A stretch of 64,000 nucleotides of DNA from an uncultured Lachnospiraceae bacterium (GTDB lineage Bacteria > Bacillota_A > Clostridia > Lachnospirales > Lachnospiraceae). The stretch spans positions 1 through 64,000 of the forward strand of contig CATOMC010000007.1 of the NCBI GenBank assembly GCA_951801245.1, given 5' to 3'. The position numbers and the translations under genes are program-made. The notes below the pieces were generated by a model that was not told where the DNA came from, did not search any database, and saw only the letters and a list, made by a program, of their open reading frames with translations. Every line of letters begins with the position of its first letter. Position 1 is the stretch's first letter. Shown here in pieces: positions 16,239-25,315 of the stretch.

Positions 16239-17369
16239 ATGGTACGCAGAAACTTTCAGGATTTGGAATTATCGGCATTGGGACTTGGTGCGATGCGCCT
16301 GCCGGTGATCGATCAGGATGATGCCAGGGTAGACGAGGCGGCAGTGGAAGAGATGGTAGCTTATGCCATGGAGCATGGCATTAATTATTATGATACCGCG
16401 TGGGGATATCATGCAGGGCATTCGGAGACGGTAATGGGGAAGGTTCTTTCCGCTTATCCGAGGGAACAGTTTTATCTGGCTACGAAATTCCCGGGCTATG
16501 ACTTAAGCAATATGCCCAAGGTGGAAGAAATATTTGAGAAGCAGATAGAAAAGTGCCGGGTTGACTATTTTGATTTTTATCTTTTCCATAATGTCTGTGA
16601 AATGAACATCGATGCTTATCTCGATGAGCAGTACGGCATCCATGCATATCTGATGAAACAGAAACAAAACGGCCGTATCCGGCATCTGGGATTCTCTGCG
16701 CATGGCAGTTGTGAAGTGATGCGGCGGTTCTTGGAAGCCTATGGTAAGGATATGGAGTTTTGTCAGTTACAGATTAATTATCTGGACTGGACATTCCAGG
16801 ATGCCAGGGCGAAGGTTCAGCTTCTGGAAGAATATCATATCCCGGTATGGGTCATGGAGCCTTTACGGGGCGGGAAACTGGCCAGCCTTTCACAGGAAAA
16901 TATGGCGAAGCTAACAGCCTGCAGACCAAAGGAGAAGGCACCTGCCTGGGCATTTCGGTTCCTGCAGTCTTTGCCGAATGTGAAAATGGTGCTCTCCGGT
17001 ATGTCCAATATGGAACAGCTAAAGGAGAATATAGAGACTTTTGAGACAGATGAACCCTTAAGCGAAGAAGAAATGAAGACTCTGCTTGCCGTGGCGGCTG
17101 GGATGTTAGACGGGTCTTTGCCCTGTACGGCATGCCGTTACTGTACGACCCATTGTCCGCAGGGGTTGGATATTCCTATGTTGATAGGTCTTTACAATGA
17201 GCACCGCTTTACAGGCGGCGGATTTATCGCACCCATGGCGCTGATGGCGGTGCCCGTTGAGAAACAGCCTGCGGCCTGCATCGGCTGCAAGAGCTGTGAA
17301 AAAGTATGTCCCCAGCAGATTCAGATCTCCGAGGCGATGGCCGACTTCGGAAAGCTGTTACAAGGATAA
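16239..17369 (+). CDS. Aldo/keto reductase with ferredoxin-like C-terminus (copy 1)
   Basis: Oxidoreductase of 376 residues. Residues 1-270 are an aldo/keto reductase barrel: GLGAMRLP, NYYDTAWGYHAGHSE with the catalytic Asp and Tyr, the Lys region ATKFPGYD and HLGFSAHG. The C-terminus carries two cysteine clusters, CTACRYCTTHCP and CIGCKSCEKVCP, for two [4Fe-4S] centres. Such fusions are common in gut Clostridia and may pass electrons between ferredoxin and a carbonyl substrate; the substrate is unknown. The ATG at 16239 is set by AAGGAGGA 8 bases upstream; upstream in-frame codons lie inside the promoter. It converges with a paralogue only 6 bases away. Confidence 0.93.
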   Translation: MVRRNFQDLELSALGLGAMRLPVIDQDDARVDEAAVEEMVAYAMEHGINYYDTAWGYHAGHSETVMGKVLSAYPREQFYLATKFPGYDLSNMPKVEEIFEKQIEKCRVDYFDFYLFHNVCEMNIDAYLDEQYGIHAYLMKQKQNGRIRHLGFSAHGSCEVMRRFLEAYGKDMEFCQLQINYLDWTFQDARAKVQLLEEYHIPVWVMEPLRGGKLASLSQENMAKLTACRPKEKAPAWAFRFLQSLPNVKMVLSGMSNMEQLKENIETFETDEPLSEEEMKTLLAVAAGMLDGSLPCTACRYCTTHCPQGLDIPMLIGLYNEHRFTGGGFIAPMALMAVPVEKQPAACIGCKSCEKVCPQQIQISEAMADFGKLLQG

Positions 17370-17375
17370 GAGGGA

Positions 17376-18557
17376 CTATTTGGTCTTGACCAGCTTCTTG
17401 ATGATTTTCAGTGCGGTACGCGCATAGAAAGGCTGCAATTCTTTCCTTGCATGCTGCAGTTCTTTGCGGATTTCGATGTGCTGCGGACAGTGCTGTTCGC
17501 AGGCACCGCACTGGATACACTTACTTACATCGGAAGAATCCTTCCGAAGGGAAGTCACCTGAATGTATTCCAGAATGGTACTAAACCGCCCGTCCATCCG
17601 CGCCTTATTGTAGCAGCGGAAAGCCGTAGGGATATCTACGCCGTGAGGACAGGGCATGCAATAGCCGCATCCCGTACAGCCCACCCGGAGATTCTGATTG
17701 ATTTTGCTTCTGATGGTTCTGATCAGCGCATGGTCTTCCTCGGTGAAGGCATGTGCGGAAGCCTCGGAGGCGATCCGGGTGTTTTCCGTAACCATTTCCA
17801 ACGAATTCATGCCGGATAGGACACAGGTCACTTCCGGCTGATCCCACAGCCAGCGAAAAGCCCATTCGGCGGGAGTCCTGGTGACTTTATAGTCACGGAT
17901 TGCTTCTTTGGCGGAATCCGGCAGAAGGTCTACCAGCTTGCCGCCCCGCAAGGGTTCCATAATGATGACAGGAATCTGTTTACTGGCGGCATAAAGAAGC
18001 CCTTCCCGGCCGGCCTGGGTGTGTTCGTCCAGATAATTATACTGAATCTGACAGAAATCCCAGTCATAGGCATCGATCAGTTCCTGGAAGGTTTTCGTGT
18101 CCCCGTGGAACGAAAAACCGATGTTGCGGATTTCTCCGGTCTTTTTCTTATTGGCAATCCATTCTTCGATACCAATCCCCTTTAAACGATTCCACACATT
18201 TAAATCAAAGAGCATGTGCATGAGATAAAAATCTACATGATCGGTCTGCAGCCGTTTTAACTGCTCTTGAAACAATTTTTCTACAGAAGAAGTATTTTTC
18301 AGTAAATAGTAGGGGAGTTTGGTGGCGATGTTGACCTTGTCCCGGCAGTGATTGCGCGCAAGGATAGTGCCAAGTGCCTCCTCGCTTCCGTTGTAAATAT
18401 AGGCAGTGTCGAAGTAGTTGACGCCATTCTCAATGGCCAGCATGACTTCCTGTTCGGCCTTGTCAAGGTCAATTCTGCCGCCCGAACTGCTAAAACGCAT
18501 ACAGCCGTATCCGAGGATGGATACCTGTGTGCCGTCATTCATGTTTCTGTATTGCAT
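17376..18557 (-). CDS. Aldo/keto reductase with ferredoxin-like C-terminus (copy 2)
   Basis: Paralogue of the neighbouring reductase, 393 residues, on the opposite strand and meeting it tail to tail. The barrel domain shows YGCMRFSSSGG, NYFDTAYIYNGSEEALG (catalytic Asp/Tyr), ATKLPYYL and NIGFSFHGDTKT. Two cysteine clusters follow: CTGCGYCMPCP and CIQCGACEQHCP. Spacing in the first cluster is one residue shorter than in copy 1. AAAGGAGG precedes the ATG by about 6 bases. The 6-base gap between the two stops leaves no room for a terminator, so their transcripts overlap or interfere. Confidence 0.93.
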   Translation of the reverse strand: MQYRNMNDGTQVSILGYGCMRFSSSGGRIDLDKAEQEVMLAIENGVNYFDTAYIYNGSEEALGTILARNHCRDKVNIATKLPYYLLKNTSSVEKLFQEQLKRLQTDHVDFYLMHMLFDLNVWNRLKGIGIEEWIANKKKTGEIRNIGFSFHGDTKTFQELIDAYDWDFCQIQYNYLDEHTQAGREGLLYAASKQIPVIIMEPLRGGKLVDLLPDSAKEAIRDYKVTRTPAEWAFRWLWDQPEVTCVLSGMNSLEMVTENTRIASEASAHAFTEEDHALIRTIRSKINQNLRVGCTGCGYCMPCPHGVDIPTAFRCYNKARMDGRFSTILEYIQVTSLRKDSSDVSKCIQCGACEQHCPQHIEIRKELQHARKELQPFYARTALKIIKKLVKTK

Positions 18558-18924
18558 AGATGCCTCCTTTGCCAGGTTATGACAATGATATTCATGACGT
18601 ACCTCAGCCTGTCACGGCCGTTTTGGTGCATTGGTTCTTATTATATCGTATGGCGGGAACAGAAAGCAAGAATTATATGTCATGACGCGGAGAAAGAAGA
18701 GGGAAAAATAAAATAAATATAAACTTTGTTTCTCCTCTTTACAGCGCCCGCTCCATATGCTACAGTTATCGTACCGTATCCGGGAATCTGATTATTCTGA
18801 TAACAAATCTGAAAATATCTTCGGCGGCGATCCGTCACAGCATTCCTACGATATGAAAAGATAATAGTAAGAAGCACGGGCTGCGCAGAGCAGTTAATGA
18901 GCGATGCTTCGGAACGGAGGACAA
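18558..18924. other. Gene-free spacer (promoters of two divergent genes)
   Basis: About 370 bases between divergent genes. It must hold promoters for the reductase (minus) and the secreted protein (plus). I see no confident -35/-10 pair, terminator or reading frame. The last 25 bases, GCTTCGGAACGGAGGACAA, nearly repeat those before the NifX-like gene (9006-9024), one base different, and include the ribosome site. Confidence 0.4.
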
Positions 18925-20040
18925 ATGAATAAGAAAATGGCAGCAGTGGTGATGGCGGCAGCAGTAGCTTTTGGCGCCTGCAAGGCAGTATGGGCGGATG
19001 AGAGTCATCCGATCGCAACCAGAGAAGTATTGCATTCGGATGGCAGGATTGTCTATCAGGAGGGAGATAACAAGGTAGTACTGGATGCGCAGGATCTATA
19101 CAAGATTGCGGACAGGCTGGATCTGTTTAAAAGAGGTGTGTCGAGTCAGCTTGCCAAGATGGGGACATATCTGACCACAGGAGACGGTGCCCCGCTACAG
19201 ACGAATGCAATCCTTAAGGTGACGCACATCAATCCGGCAGCAGAGCACACCGTGGACCCTTTGACGGTGGATTTTAATGCGCTGTTGGAAGGCGTGGCGG
19301 CAAGCCAGTCGGTTTCTGACAATCCTGCGGCCTATGGCTATGAGGCAGGTGCCGTGTTATATCGGATGCCGGATGGTACGCTGACGACAGCGGGTGACGG
19401 GACGGGGTACGAGGCCGTTTCGATTAAGCCGGCTGCGGCGGAGAATCTGTCCGCCGGAACGGCTGCTTGGGTTGACGGACATCTGCTTCTTGGAAATGGG
19501 AGTGATAATAAGGCGTATTATGATAAGGGGCATGGACAGACCGGTGACATGATCGGCAATATCATCAGTCTTCTGTACAGCGGCGTCAATGAGACAAAAT
19601 CCTATACTGTGACCGGCAAAAACGGCAGTTTGGGAGTCAGCATAGACAGCAAAGACAATGCGGGGCCGAATTACGTATATATCAGTTCCGAATCCATACC
19701 GGTCTGGAATCTGGAAGGGGAGGAGAAAAGGCTTCTTACCAAATTGCAGTTTCAGGTAAGCGCGGATACGGCAGGCGTAAGAGACGGGGATAATTCCATC
19801 TCTGGAAGCGCATACATCAACTATACGGTATACGACCAGAACGGTAAGGCCATCGGATCGGGCAGAGGAAAAGCAAAGGAGCCACTCATTATCGATGCCA
19901 TGGCATTGCCGATCACGACACAGAACATCTATGTGGAGGCGGACGGAGAAGTCTATGTCAGCAGAAATGGACATGAATGCGGACACGGAAGCGCGTATAT
20001 TGACTTTCATGGTATGCAGGCCACCTATCTGATCAATTAA
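18925..20040 (+). CDS. Secreted protein of unknown function
   Basis: A 371-residue protein that I do not recognise. Residues 1-26 are a signal peptide: MNKK, then a hydrophobic core and an AxA-type end VWA before DES. A cysteine at about 20 sits in a poor lipobox (FGAC), so cleavage by signal peptidase I is more likely than lipidation. The mature part is rich in Gly, Asp, Ser and Thr with predicted beta structure (KSYTVTGKNGSLGVSID, NYTVYDQNGKAIGSGRG) and no repeats or sorting signal. The start at 18925 follows GGAGG by 5 bases. It stands alone between the reductases and an HPr-like gene. Release outside the cell or a wall-associated role is inferred only from the signal peptide. Confidence 0.75.
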   Translation: MNKKMAAVVMAAAVAFGACKAVWADESHPIATREVLHSDGRIVYQEGDNKVVLDAQDLYKIADRLDLFKRGVSSQLAKMGTYLTTGDGAPLQTNAILKVTHINPAAEHTVDPLTVDFNALLEGVAASQSVSDNPAAYGYEAGAVLYRMPDGTLTTAGDGTGYEAVSIKPAAAENLSAGTAAWVDGHLLLGNGSDNKAYYDKGHGQTGDMIGNIISLLYSGVNETKSYTVTGKNGSLGVSIDSKDNAGPNYVYISSESIPVWNLEGEEKRLLTKLQFQVSADTAGVRDGDNSISGSAYINYTVYDQNGKAIGSGRGKAKEPLIIDAMALPITTQNIYVEADGEVYVSRNGHECGHGSAYIDFHGMQATYLIN

Positions 20041-20155
20041 AATAAAACAAACCCTCTGTACAAATCCCTCAAAAAATACTAAAATCTTTAGTGAAGGGGA
20101 TTCATGCCATTGCGATTCAATCAGTCAACATGCAAAAGAGGAGGGTGTGAGAAAA

Positions 20156-20398
20156 ATGAAAAGTTATATTTTGGATTTAAATTCCATTGACAGGGTGAAG
20201 GGCTTCGTGTCAGCCATTGAGGGGTTTGAGGGGTATTTCGATCTGGCTTCGGGCAGATACGTGATTGATGCGAAGTCGATTATGGGTATTTTTTCCATGG
20301 ATCTGTCTAAGAAGGTAGAATTCCGTATTTTGGAAACGGAGGCAAAAGTCGAAGAGGTGGAGGCTGCGATTGCCCCCTATCTGGCTTGCGAACAGTAA
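20156..20398 (+). CDS. HPr-like protein lacking the phosphorylatable histidine
   Basis: An 80-residue protein of HPr size and fold. It keeps the Ser-46 region and following helix (YVIDAKSIMGIFSMDLSK). The active-site loop of true HPr (GLHARPA, His15) is replaced by DRVKGFVSAIEG, with no histidine anywhere in the protein. It therefore cannot carry phosphate from enzyme I to PTS permeases. Like B. subtilis Crh, it may be regulatory only, through the serine site. The ATG at 20156 is taken because GAGGAGG lies about 12 bases before it; a GTG at 20147 is too close to that site. It is monocistronic: a terminator follows. Confidence 0.85.
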   Translation: MKSYILDLNSIDRVKGFVSAIEGFEGYFDLASGRYVIDAKSIMGIFSMDLSKKVEFRILETEAKVEEVEAAIAPYLACEQ

Positions 20399-20428
20399 CA
20401 TACTGGAAGAACAGAAACGGTAACCATG

Positions 20429-20472
20429 AAACTGCCAGTGCAGGGGGACAACCTCTGCATCGGCAGTTTTCT
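20429..20472 (+). terminator. Rho-independent terminator after the HPr-like gene
   Basis: AAACTGCC (20429-20436) pairs with GGCAGTTT (20462-20469). The inner stem is TGCAG/CTGCA and the tail is TTTTCTCT. The sbcD ribosome site follows about 30 bases later. Confidence 0.8.
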
Positions 20473-20513
20473 CTGGTTTATAGAAAATAGCAGCAACAAA
20501 GAAAGGAGCCATC

Positions 20514-21656
20514 ATGAAACTGATTCATCTGGCGGATCTGCATCTGGGTAAAAGAGTGAATGAGTTTTCCATGCTGAAAGATCAGGAATATATTCTGGAA
20601 CAGGTATTGTCGTTGGCCGATACGCAAAAAGTGGACGGCGTTTTGGTGGCGGGGGATGTTTTTGATAAGACCGTGCCCTCTGTGGAGGCTGTATCACTGT
20701 TGGATGATTTCCTGACAAAACTTTCCAGTCTTCACATACCGGTTTACATAATCAGTGGAAATCATGATTCACCGCAGAGACTTTCATTTGGCGCACATCT
20801 GATGGAAGGAAGCGGTATTTATGTGGCAGGGGAGTATCTGGGAGAGGTGAAGAAAGTGTGTACCGGGGATGCTTTCGGGCCGGTGGACATCTATCTGCTA
20901 CCTTTTATGAAGCCTGCCCAGGTACGGGCCGTGTGGAAAGAGGAGGGGCAGGAGATCGAGACGTATCAGGATGCGGTGTCCTTTGTGTTGCAGAAAGTTC
21001 AGGTGGACAAAGAGCACAGGAATGTGCTGGTGGCCCATCAGTTTGTGGCGGGTGCGCAGGTCTGTGATTCGGAGGAGCGTTCCGTGGGAGGGATCGACCA
21101 GATCGATGCCTCCTGCATGGCGGGGTTTGACTATGTGGCGCTGGGACACCTGCACGGGCCTCAACAGGCAGGATGTGAGACGATCCGTTATGCGGGAACC
21201 CTGTTAAAGTATTCCTTTTCGGAGATACATCATCATAAAGGGATTACCCTGGTTGAGCTGGGGGAAAAGGGGGATGTCAGCATCCGGATGTTTCCGCTTA
21301 AGCCCTTACATGAAATGCGGCAGATCCGGGGCAGTTATGAGGAGATCACAAAACGGGCAAACTATGAAAATACGGATACGGCGGATTATATGCGGATTAT
21401 TCTGACCGATGAGGAGGATATCTTCGACGCGGTGGGTAAATTGCGGGCCATTTATCCCAATCTTATGCGGCTTGAGTATGATAATACGAGGACCGGGAGC
21501 TGTCAGGTGCTGCAGACAGAAACGGCAGCGCAGGAGAAGGGGCCTGCGGAATTTGTGGAAGAACTGTTTACCATGCAGAACCAAAAGGGTATGGATGAGG
21601 AACAGAAAACTTATATGGAGCGCCTGATCAGACAGGTGTGGGAGGAGGATGTATGA
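20514..21656 (+). CDS. sbcD: Exonuclease subunit SbcD
   Basis: Mre11-type nuclease subunit of 380 residues acting with SbcC on hairpins and blocked double-strand ends. Metal-binding motifs are in order: HLADLHLGK (about 5-13), VAGDVFDKTVPS, SGNHDSPQR, VAHQF and LGHLHGPQ. AAAGGAG lies 6 bases before the ATG. The last codons overlap sbcC by 4 bases (ATGA), the usual coupled arrangement. Confidence 0.97.
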   Translation: MKLIHLADLHLGKRVNEFSMLKDQEYILEQVLSLADTQKVDGVLVAGDVFDKTVPSVEAVSLLDDFLTKLSSLHIPVYIISGNHDSPQRLSFGAHLMEGSGIYVAGEYLGEVKKVCTGDAFGPVDIYLLPFMKPAQVRAVWKEEGQEIETYQDAVSFVLQKVQVDKEHRNVLVAHQFVAGAQVCDSEERSVGGIDQIDASCMAGFDYVALGHLHGPQQAGCETIRYAGTLLKYSFSEIHHHKGITLVELGEKGDVSIRMFPLKPLHEMRQIRGSYEEITKRANYENTDTADYMRIILTDEEDIFDAVGKLRAIYPNLMRLEYDNTRTGSCQVLQTETAAQEKGPAEFVEELFTMQNQKGMDEEQKTYMERLIRQVWEEDV

Positions 21657-24454
21657 GACCGCTGTCGTTGACGTTGTCGGCGTTTGGCCCCTATGCAGGG
21701 GTGACGGAGATTTCTTTTGAAAAGCTGGGCGGACGGGGGATTTACCTGATCACGGGAGACACCGGGGCGGGGAAGACCTATCTGTTTGATGCCATCGTGT
21801 TTGCGCTCTATGGAGAGGCCAGCGGCAGTGTCAGGGAGACATCCATGTTCCGCTCTAAATATGCGAAAGATGAAGATCCGACCTATGTCCGGCTGCGATT
21901 CTTATTCCGGAAAGAGGTCTATGAGATTGAGAGAAGGCCCGAGTATCAGCGGCCGTCCAGACGCGGCGGGGGCATGACGATAAGCAGGCCGGAGGCCGTA
22001 CTGACGTATCCTGACGGGCGTATTGTGACCAGGACGAAAGAGGTGACCGGCGAGGTGATCAGGCTTCTGGGAATCGACAGAGAGCAGTTTACCCAGATTG
22101 TGATGATCGCACAGGGAGATTTCCTGCGTCTGCTCTACGCAAGGACCGAGGAGAGAAGTAAGATTTTCCGGGAGATCTTTCACACGCAGGCTTATGGGAA
22201 TCTGCAAGAAAGAGTCAAGAAAGAGGCGGCGCTTCTGCAAAGTCAGTGTGATGATTACAGCAAAAGTATTAGACAATACCGGGACGGCATCCTCTGGGAG
22301 GAAGATCTGGAACCGGAAGCGCAGGAAATCCCGATGACGGAAGATTTATTAAGGGCACTTTCGGATACTATCTGTCGGCAGGAAAGACGGATAGCGGAAC
22401 TTGACAGGGAGATCGCAGCGCTTGATGGGTCCATCGAGGAGGATCATCAGGTCATAGGCAGACTGGAGAGTCAAAAGAAGCTGAGAGAAGAGTTGGACAG
22501 AGCCAATGAGGAGATACAGCGCGTGGGGCCGGATCTTTTGCCTTTAGAGGAGGCCTTTAAGCATTTAGAAGGGCAAAAGGAGCAGATGGATGATTTAAGA
22601 AGTAAGACGAAGCAGGATGAAGAGAGGCTTTCCGAGTATGAGGCGTTGGAAAAACTGCAAAAGGAACATGCCGCAGGAAAGATAGTCTTGCAGGCGAAAG
22701 AAAAGGAACTGGTAAAGCAGAGAGAGCATATGGCGCAGATCAGGGAGAAACAGTCAGCCGCCAGAGAACAGACAGAATCGCTGCCCGGGGTGACGGAACA
22801 GGCGTTTCTGGCTGAACAGAGACTGCTGGAATTGACACAGGCGCACAGGGCGCTGCAGGAATTGTCCGGGCAGTGTCGGGAGACGGCAGATCTGTATGGG
22901 CAGTTACAGACAGCGCAGGAAAGATACGGGTGGGCCGTCGAAGAATACGACAGATACAAAGAACGTTATGAGACCATGCAGAAGCGCTATCTGGATGAGC
23001 AGGCGGGTGTGCTGGCACAGAAGTTGTCGGCGGGAGAGCCTTGTCCTGTTTGTGGAGCCACCAGTCACCCGAAACCGGCCAGGATGACACAGGATGCGCC
23101 CCGTAAAGAGCAGGTGGAGCAGGCAAAAGCAGACTGGGAAACAGGCAATGAGAAGAGGCAGCATAGCAGTGAAGCGGCCGGGCAGGCGCGGGCGGCCGCG
23201 GAGGGAATGTTAAACACGCTGCTGAAAGGGATAAAGGCGCAGCAGATCACGGTTACGGCAGCTCTCACGAAACAGCCTTTTGCGGCGGCGCAGGTTCAGT
23301 CGTATCTGAAACTTGCACAGGAGCAGCTTGGCGAGAGCCTGAACCGGCTAAAGAGAGAAATAACAGGGCAGCAGGCAGTGCTGTCAAAGTTGCAGGAGAG
23401 GAAACGAAACCTGGAAAAGCTGCGTAAGGAAGTCCCGGAACTGGAAAGCATGCTGCGGGAGACGGAGGAAACATATCAGGAGACGGAAAAAACCATTGCA
23501 CAGCAGAATCTGACGCAGCAGGTACTTTCTGAGAAAATCCATGAGAAAACAGCGGCGCTGCCTTATGCGGATAAGAAACAGGCCATGGCAAAGATCGCCC
23601 GGCATAAGGACACGCTGGCCGGGTATGAGAAGAGACTTAAGGAGGCAGGGCAGGCATTTGGCGACAAGGAGAAGCAGTACCGGAATGCGCTGCAAAAGAA
23701 AGAAACCTTGTCTGCCCAGCTTGCCTTGTCACAAGAAGACAGGGATCTGGAGGACATTGTGCAAAGACAACAGGAACTGGTGCAGGAAAGACGAAAGCGG
23801 CAGCAGGTAAAACAGGAGATCTCTCATCGGTATGAAACCAACCAGAAGGTCAGAACCTCCATAGAAAGACAAAGCAGCACCCTGCGAGATATGGAACATA
23901 AGTGGGCGATGGTGAAAGAACTGTCCGCCACCATGAACGGAACGCTTGCAGGGAAGGATAAGATCATGCTGGAGACCTATGTGCAGACCAGATATTTTGA
24001 CCGTATCATCCAGCGTGCAAACACCAGATTCATGGTCATGTCATGCGGGCAGTATGAATTAAAGCGCGCAGATCAGGCCAAGAATCAAAGAAGCCAGAGC
24101 GGGTTGGAACTGGATGTGACGGATCATTATAACGCAACGGTGCGCAGTGTCAGGACACTGTCCGGCGGAGAGGCTTTTCTGGCGTCTTTATCGCTGGCAC
24201 TGGGGCTGGCTGATGAGGTGCAGTCCACGGCCGGAGGGATTTCACTGGACACTATGTTTGTGGACGAGGGATTCGGCTCTCTGGATGAGAGTGCCTTAGA
24301 ACAGGCCATAAAGGCGCTGCTTACGCTGTCGGAGGGGAACAGACTGGTGGGTATTATTTCCCATGTGGGGGAACTGAAAGAGCGGATCGGCAGGAAAATT
24401 CTGGTCACCAAAGATCCCGTGGCAGGAAGCAGAGTGGAAGTGGTGACAGAATAG
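21653..24454 (+). CDS. sbcC: Exonuclease subunit SbcC
   Basis: Rad50-type ATPase of 933 residues, partner of SbcD. Walker A is GDTGAGKTYLFDAI (about 34-47), followed by the N-terminal lobe ending GDFLRLLYA. Long coiled coils cover about 180-770 and are interrupted near 465 by the zinc-hook CPVCG. The C-terminal lobe has signature TLSGGEAFLASLSLALGLAD and Walker B/D-loop VDEGFGSLDE. The start at 21653 is set by GGAGGA and the ATGA overlap with sbcD. Confidence 0.97.
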   Translation: MRPLSLTLSAFGPYAGVTEISFEKLGGRGIYLITGDTGAGKTYLFDAIVFALYGEASGSVRETSMFRSKYAKDEDPTYVRLRFLFRKEVYEIERRPEYQRPSRRGGGMTISRPEAVLTYPDGRIVTRTKEVTGEVIRLLGIDREQFTQIVMIAQGDFLRLLYARTEERSKIFREIFHTQAYGNLQERVKKEAALLQSQCDDYSKSIRQYRDGILWEEDLEPEAQEIPMTEDLLRALSDTICRQERRIAELDREIAALDGSIEEDHQVIGRLESQKKLREELDRANEEIQRVGPDLLPLEEAFKHLEGQKEQMDDLRSKTKQDEERLSEYEALEKLQKEHAAGKIVLQAKEKELVKQREHMAQIREKQSAAREQTESLPGVTEQAFLAEQRLLELTQAHRALQELSGQCRETADLYGQLQTAQERYGWAVEEYDRYKERYETMQKRYLDEQAGVLAQKLSAGEPCPVCGATSHPKPARMTQDAPRKEQVEQAKADWETGNEKRQHSSEAAGQARAAAEGMLNTLLKGIKAQQITVTAALTKQPFAAAQVQSYLKLAQEQLGESLNRLKREITGQQAVLSKLQERKRNLEKLRKEVPELESMLRETEETYQETEKTIAQQNLTQQVLSEKIHEKTAALPYADKKQAMAKIARHKDTLAGYEKRLKEAGQAFGDKEKQYRNALQKKETLSAQLALSQEDRDLEDIVQRQQELVQERRKRQQVKQEISHRYETNQKVRTSIERQSSTLRDMEHKWAMVKELSATMNGTLAGKDKIMLETYVQTRYFDRIIQRANTRFMVMSCGQYELKRADQAKNQRSQSGLELDVTDHYNATVRSVRTLSGGEAFLASLSLALGLADEVQSTAGGISLDTMFVDEGFGSLDESALEQAIKALLTLSEGNRLVGIISHVGELKERIGRKILVTKDPVAGSRVEVVTE

Positions 24455-24481
24455 ATTTCAGGGCCTAAGTTAATCAGAGGT

Positions 24482-24510
24482 TTGCTTCATAAGATATTTT
24501 GTGATATTAT
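24482..24510 (+). promoter_or_regulatory. SigA-type promoter of the SUF-like operon
   Basis: TTGCTT (24482-24487), a 17-base spacer and TATTAT (24505-24510), 65 bases before the sufC-like ATG at 24575. Confidence 0.6.
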
Positions 24511-24574
24511 GAACTATTGAGGATGACTTATGAAAGACATCCGGAGCCGTCTGTACGGCAGAATGAGAGGAAAT

Positions 24575-25297
24575 ATGCTGGAATTAAAACATATATCTTT
24601 CCAGGCGGAGGATACGGGGAAAGAAGTAGAGATTTTAAGAGATATCAATCTTGTTATCAAGGACCGGTTTGTAGCAGTCACAGGGCCCAATGGCAGTGGA
24701 AAATCTACGCTGGCCAAGATCGTGGCAGGGATACTGACTCCCACCGAGGGGGAGATTTTGTTAGACGGGGTGGATATTACAGAGAAATCCATTACGGAGC
24801 GGGCCAATCTGGGAGTCGGATTTGCTTTTCAGCAGCCTGTCCGGTTTAAAGGGATCACTGTAAAAGATATGCTTTCCATCGCGGCGGGCAAGGACACGGC
24901 CATGTCAGAGATCTGTTCCATGCTCTCGGAGGTGGGACTGTGTGCAAGAGATTATGTAAACCGGGAGATCAATGCAAGCCTTTCCGGCGGAGAGTTGAAG
25001 CGTATCGAGATTGCCATGATCATGGCCAGAAAGACCAAATTGTCCATCTTCGATGAACCGGAAGCGGGGATCGATCTGTGGAGTTTCCAGAATCTGATCC
25101 GGGTATTTGAGAAGATGTATGAGGAGACGAAGGGTACGATTCTGATCATATCCCATCAGGAGCGGATCTTGAACATAGCGGATCAGATCGTGCTTTTGGC
25201 TGACGGTAGTGTGAAGAAGGTGGGAACCAGGGAAGAGCTGATGCCGGAGCTGTTAGGGACCGGGCAGCCTTGTAAGACGTTGACTGATAAACTGTAG
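24575..25297 (+). CDS. SufC-like Fe-S assembly ATPase
   Basis: Cytoplasmic ABC-type ATPase of 240 residues that would power a SufB-type scaffold. Walker A GPNGSGKST, Q-loop region FAFQQPVRFKG, signature LSGGELKRIEIAMIM, Walker B LSIFDEPEAGIDLW and switch His in ISHQER are present. The LSGGE(L/K)KR and DEPEAGIDLW forms are typical of SufC rather than transporters, and no membrane permease is next to it. GAGAGGA lies 6 bases before the ATG at 24575; the longer frame from 24530 adds no conserved residues. With the next gene it forms a two-gene SUF-like minimal system; no sufS or sufU is nearby. Confidence 0.9.
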   Translation: MLELKHISFQAEDTGKEVEILRDINLVIKDRFVAVTGPNGSGKSTLAKIVAGILTPTEGEILLDGVDITEKSITERANLGVGFAFQQPVRFKGITVKDMLSIAAGKDTAMSEICSMLSEVGLCARDYVNREINASLSGGELKRIEIAMIMARKTKLSIFDEPEAGIDLWSFQNLIRVFEKMYEETKGTILIISHQERILNIADQIVLLADGSVKKVGTREELMPELLGTGQPCKTLTDKL

Positions 25298-25315
25298 AAA
25301 TGAAGGTGATAGATG

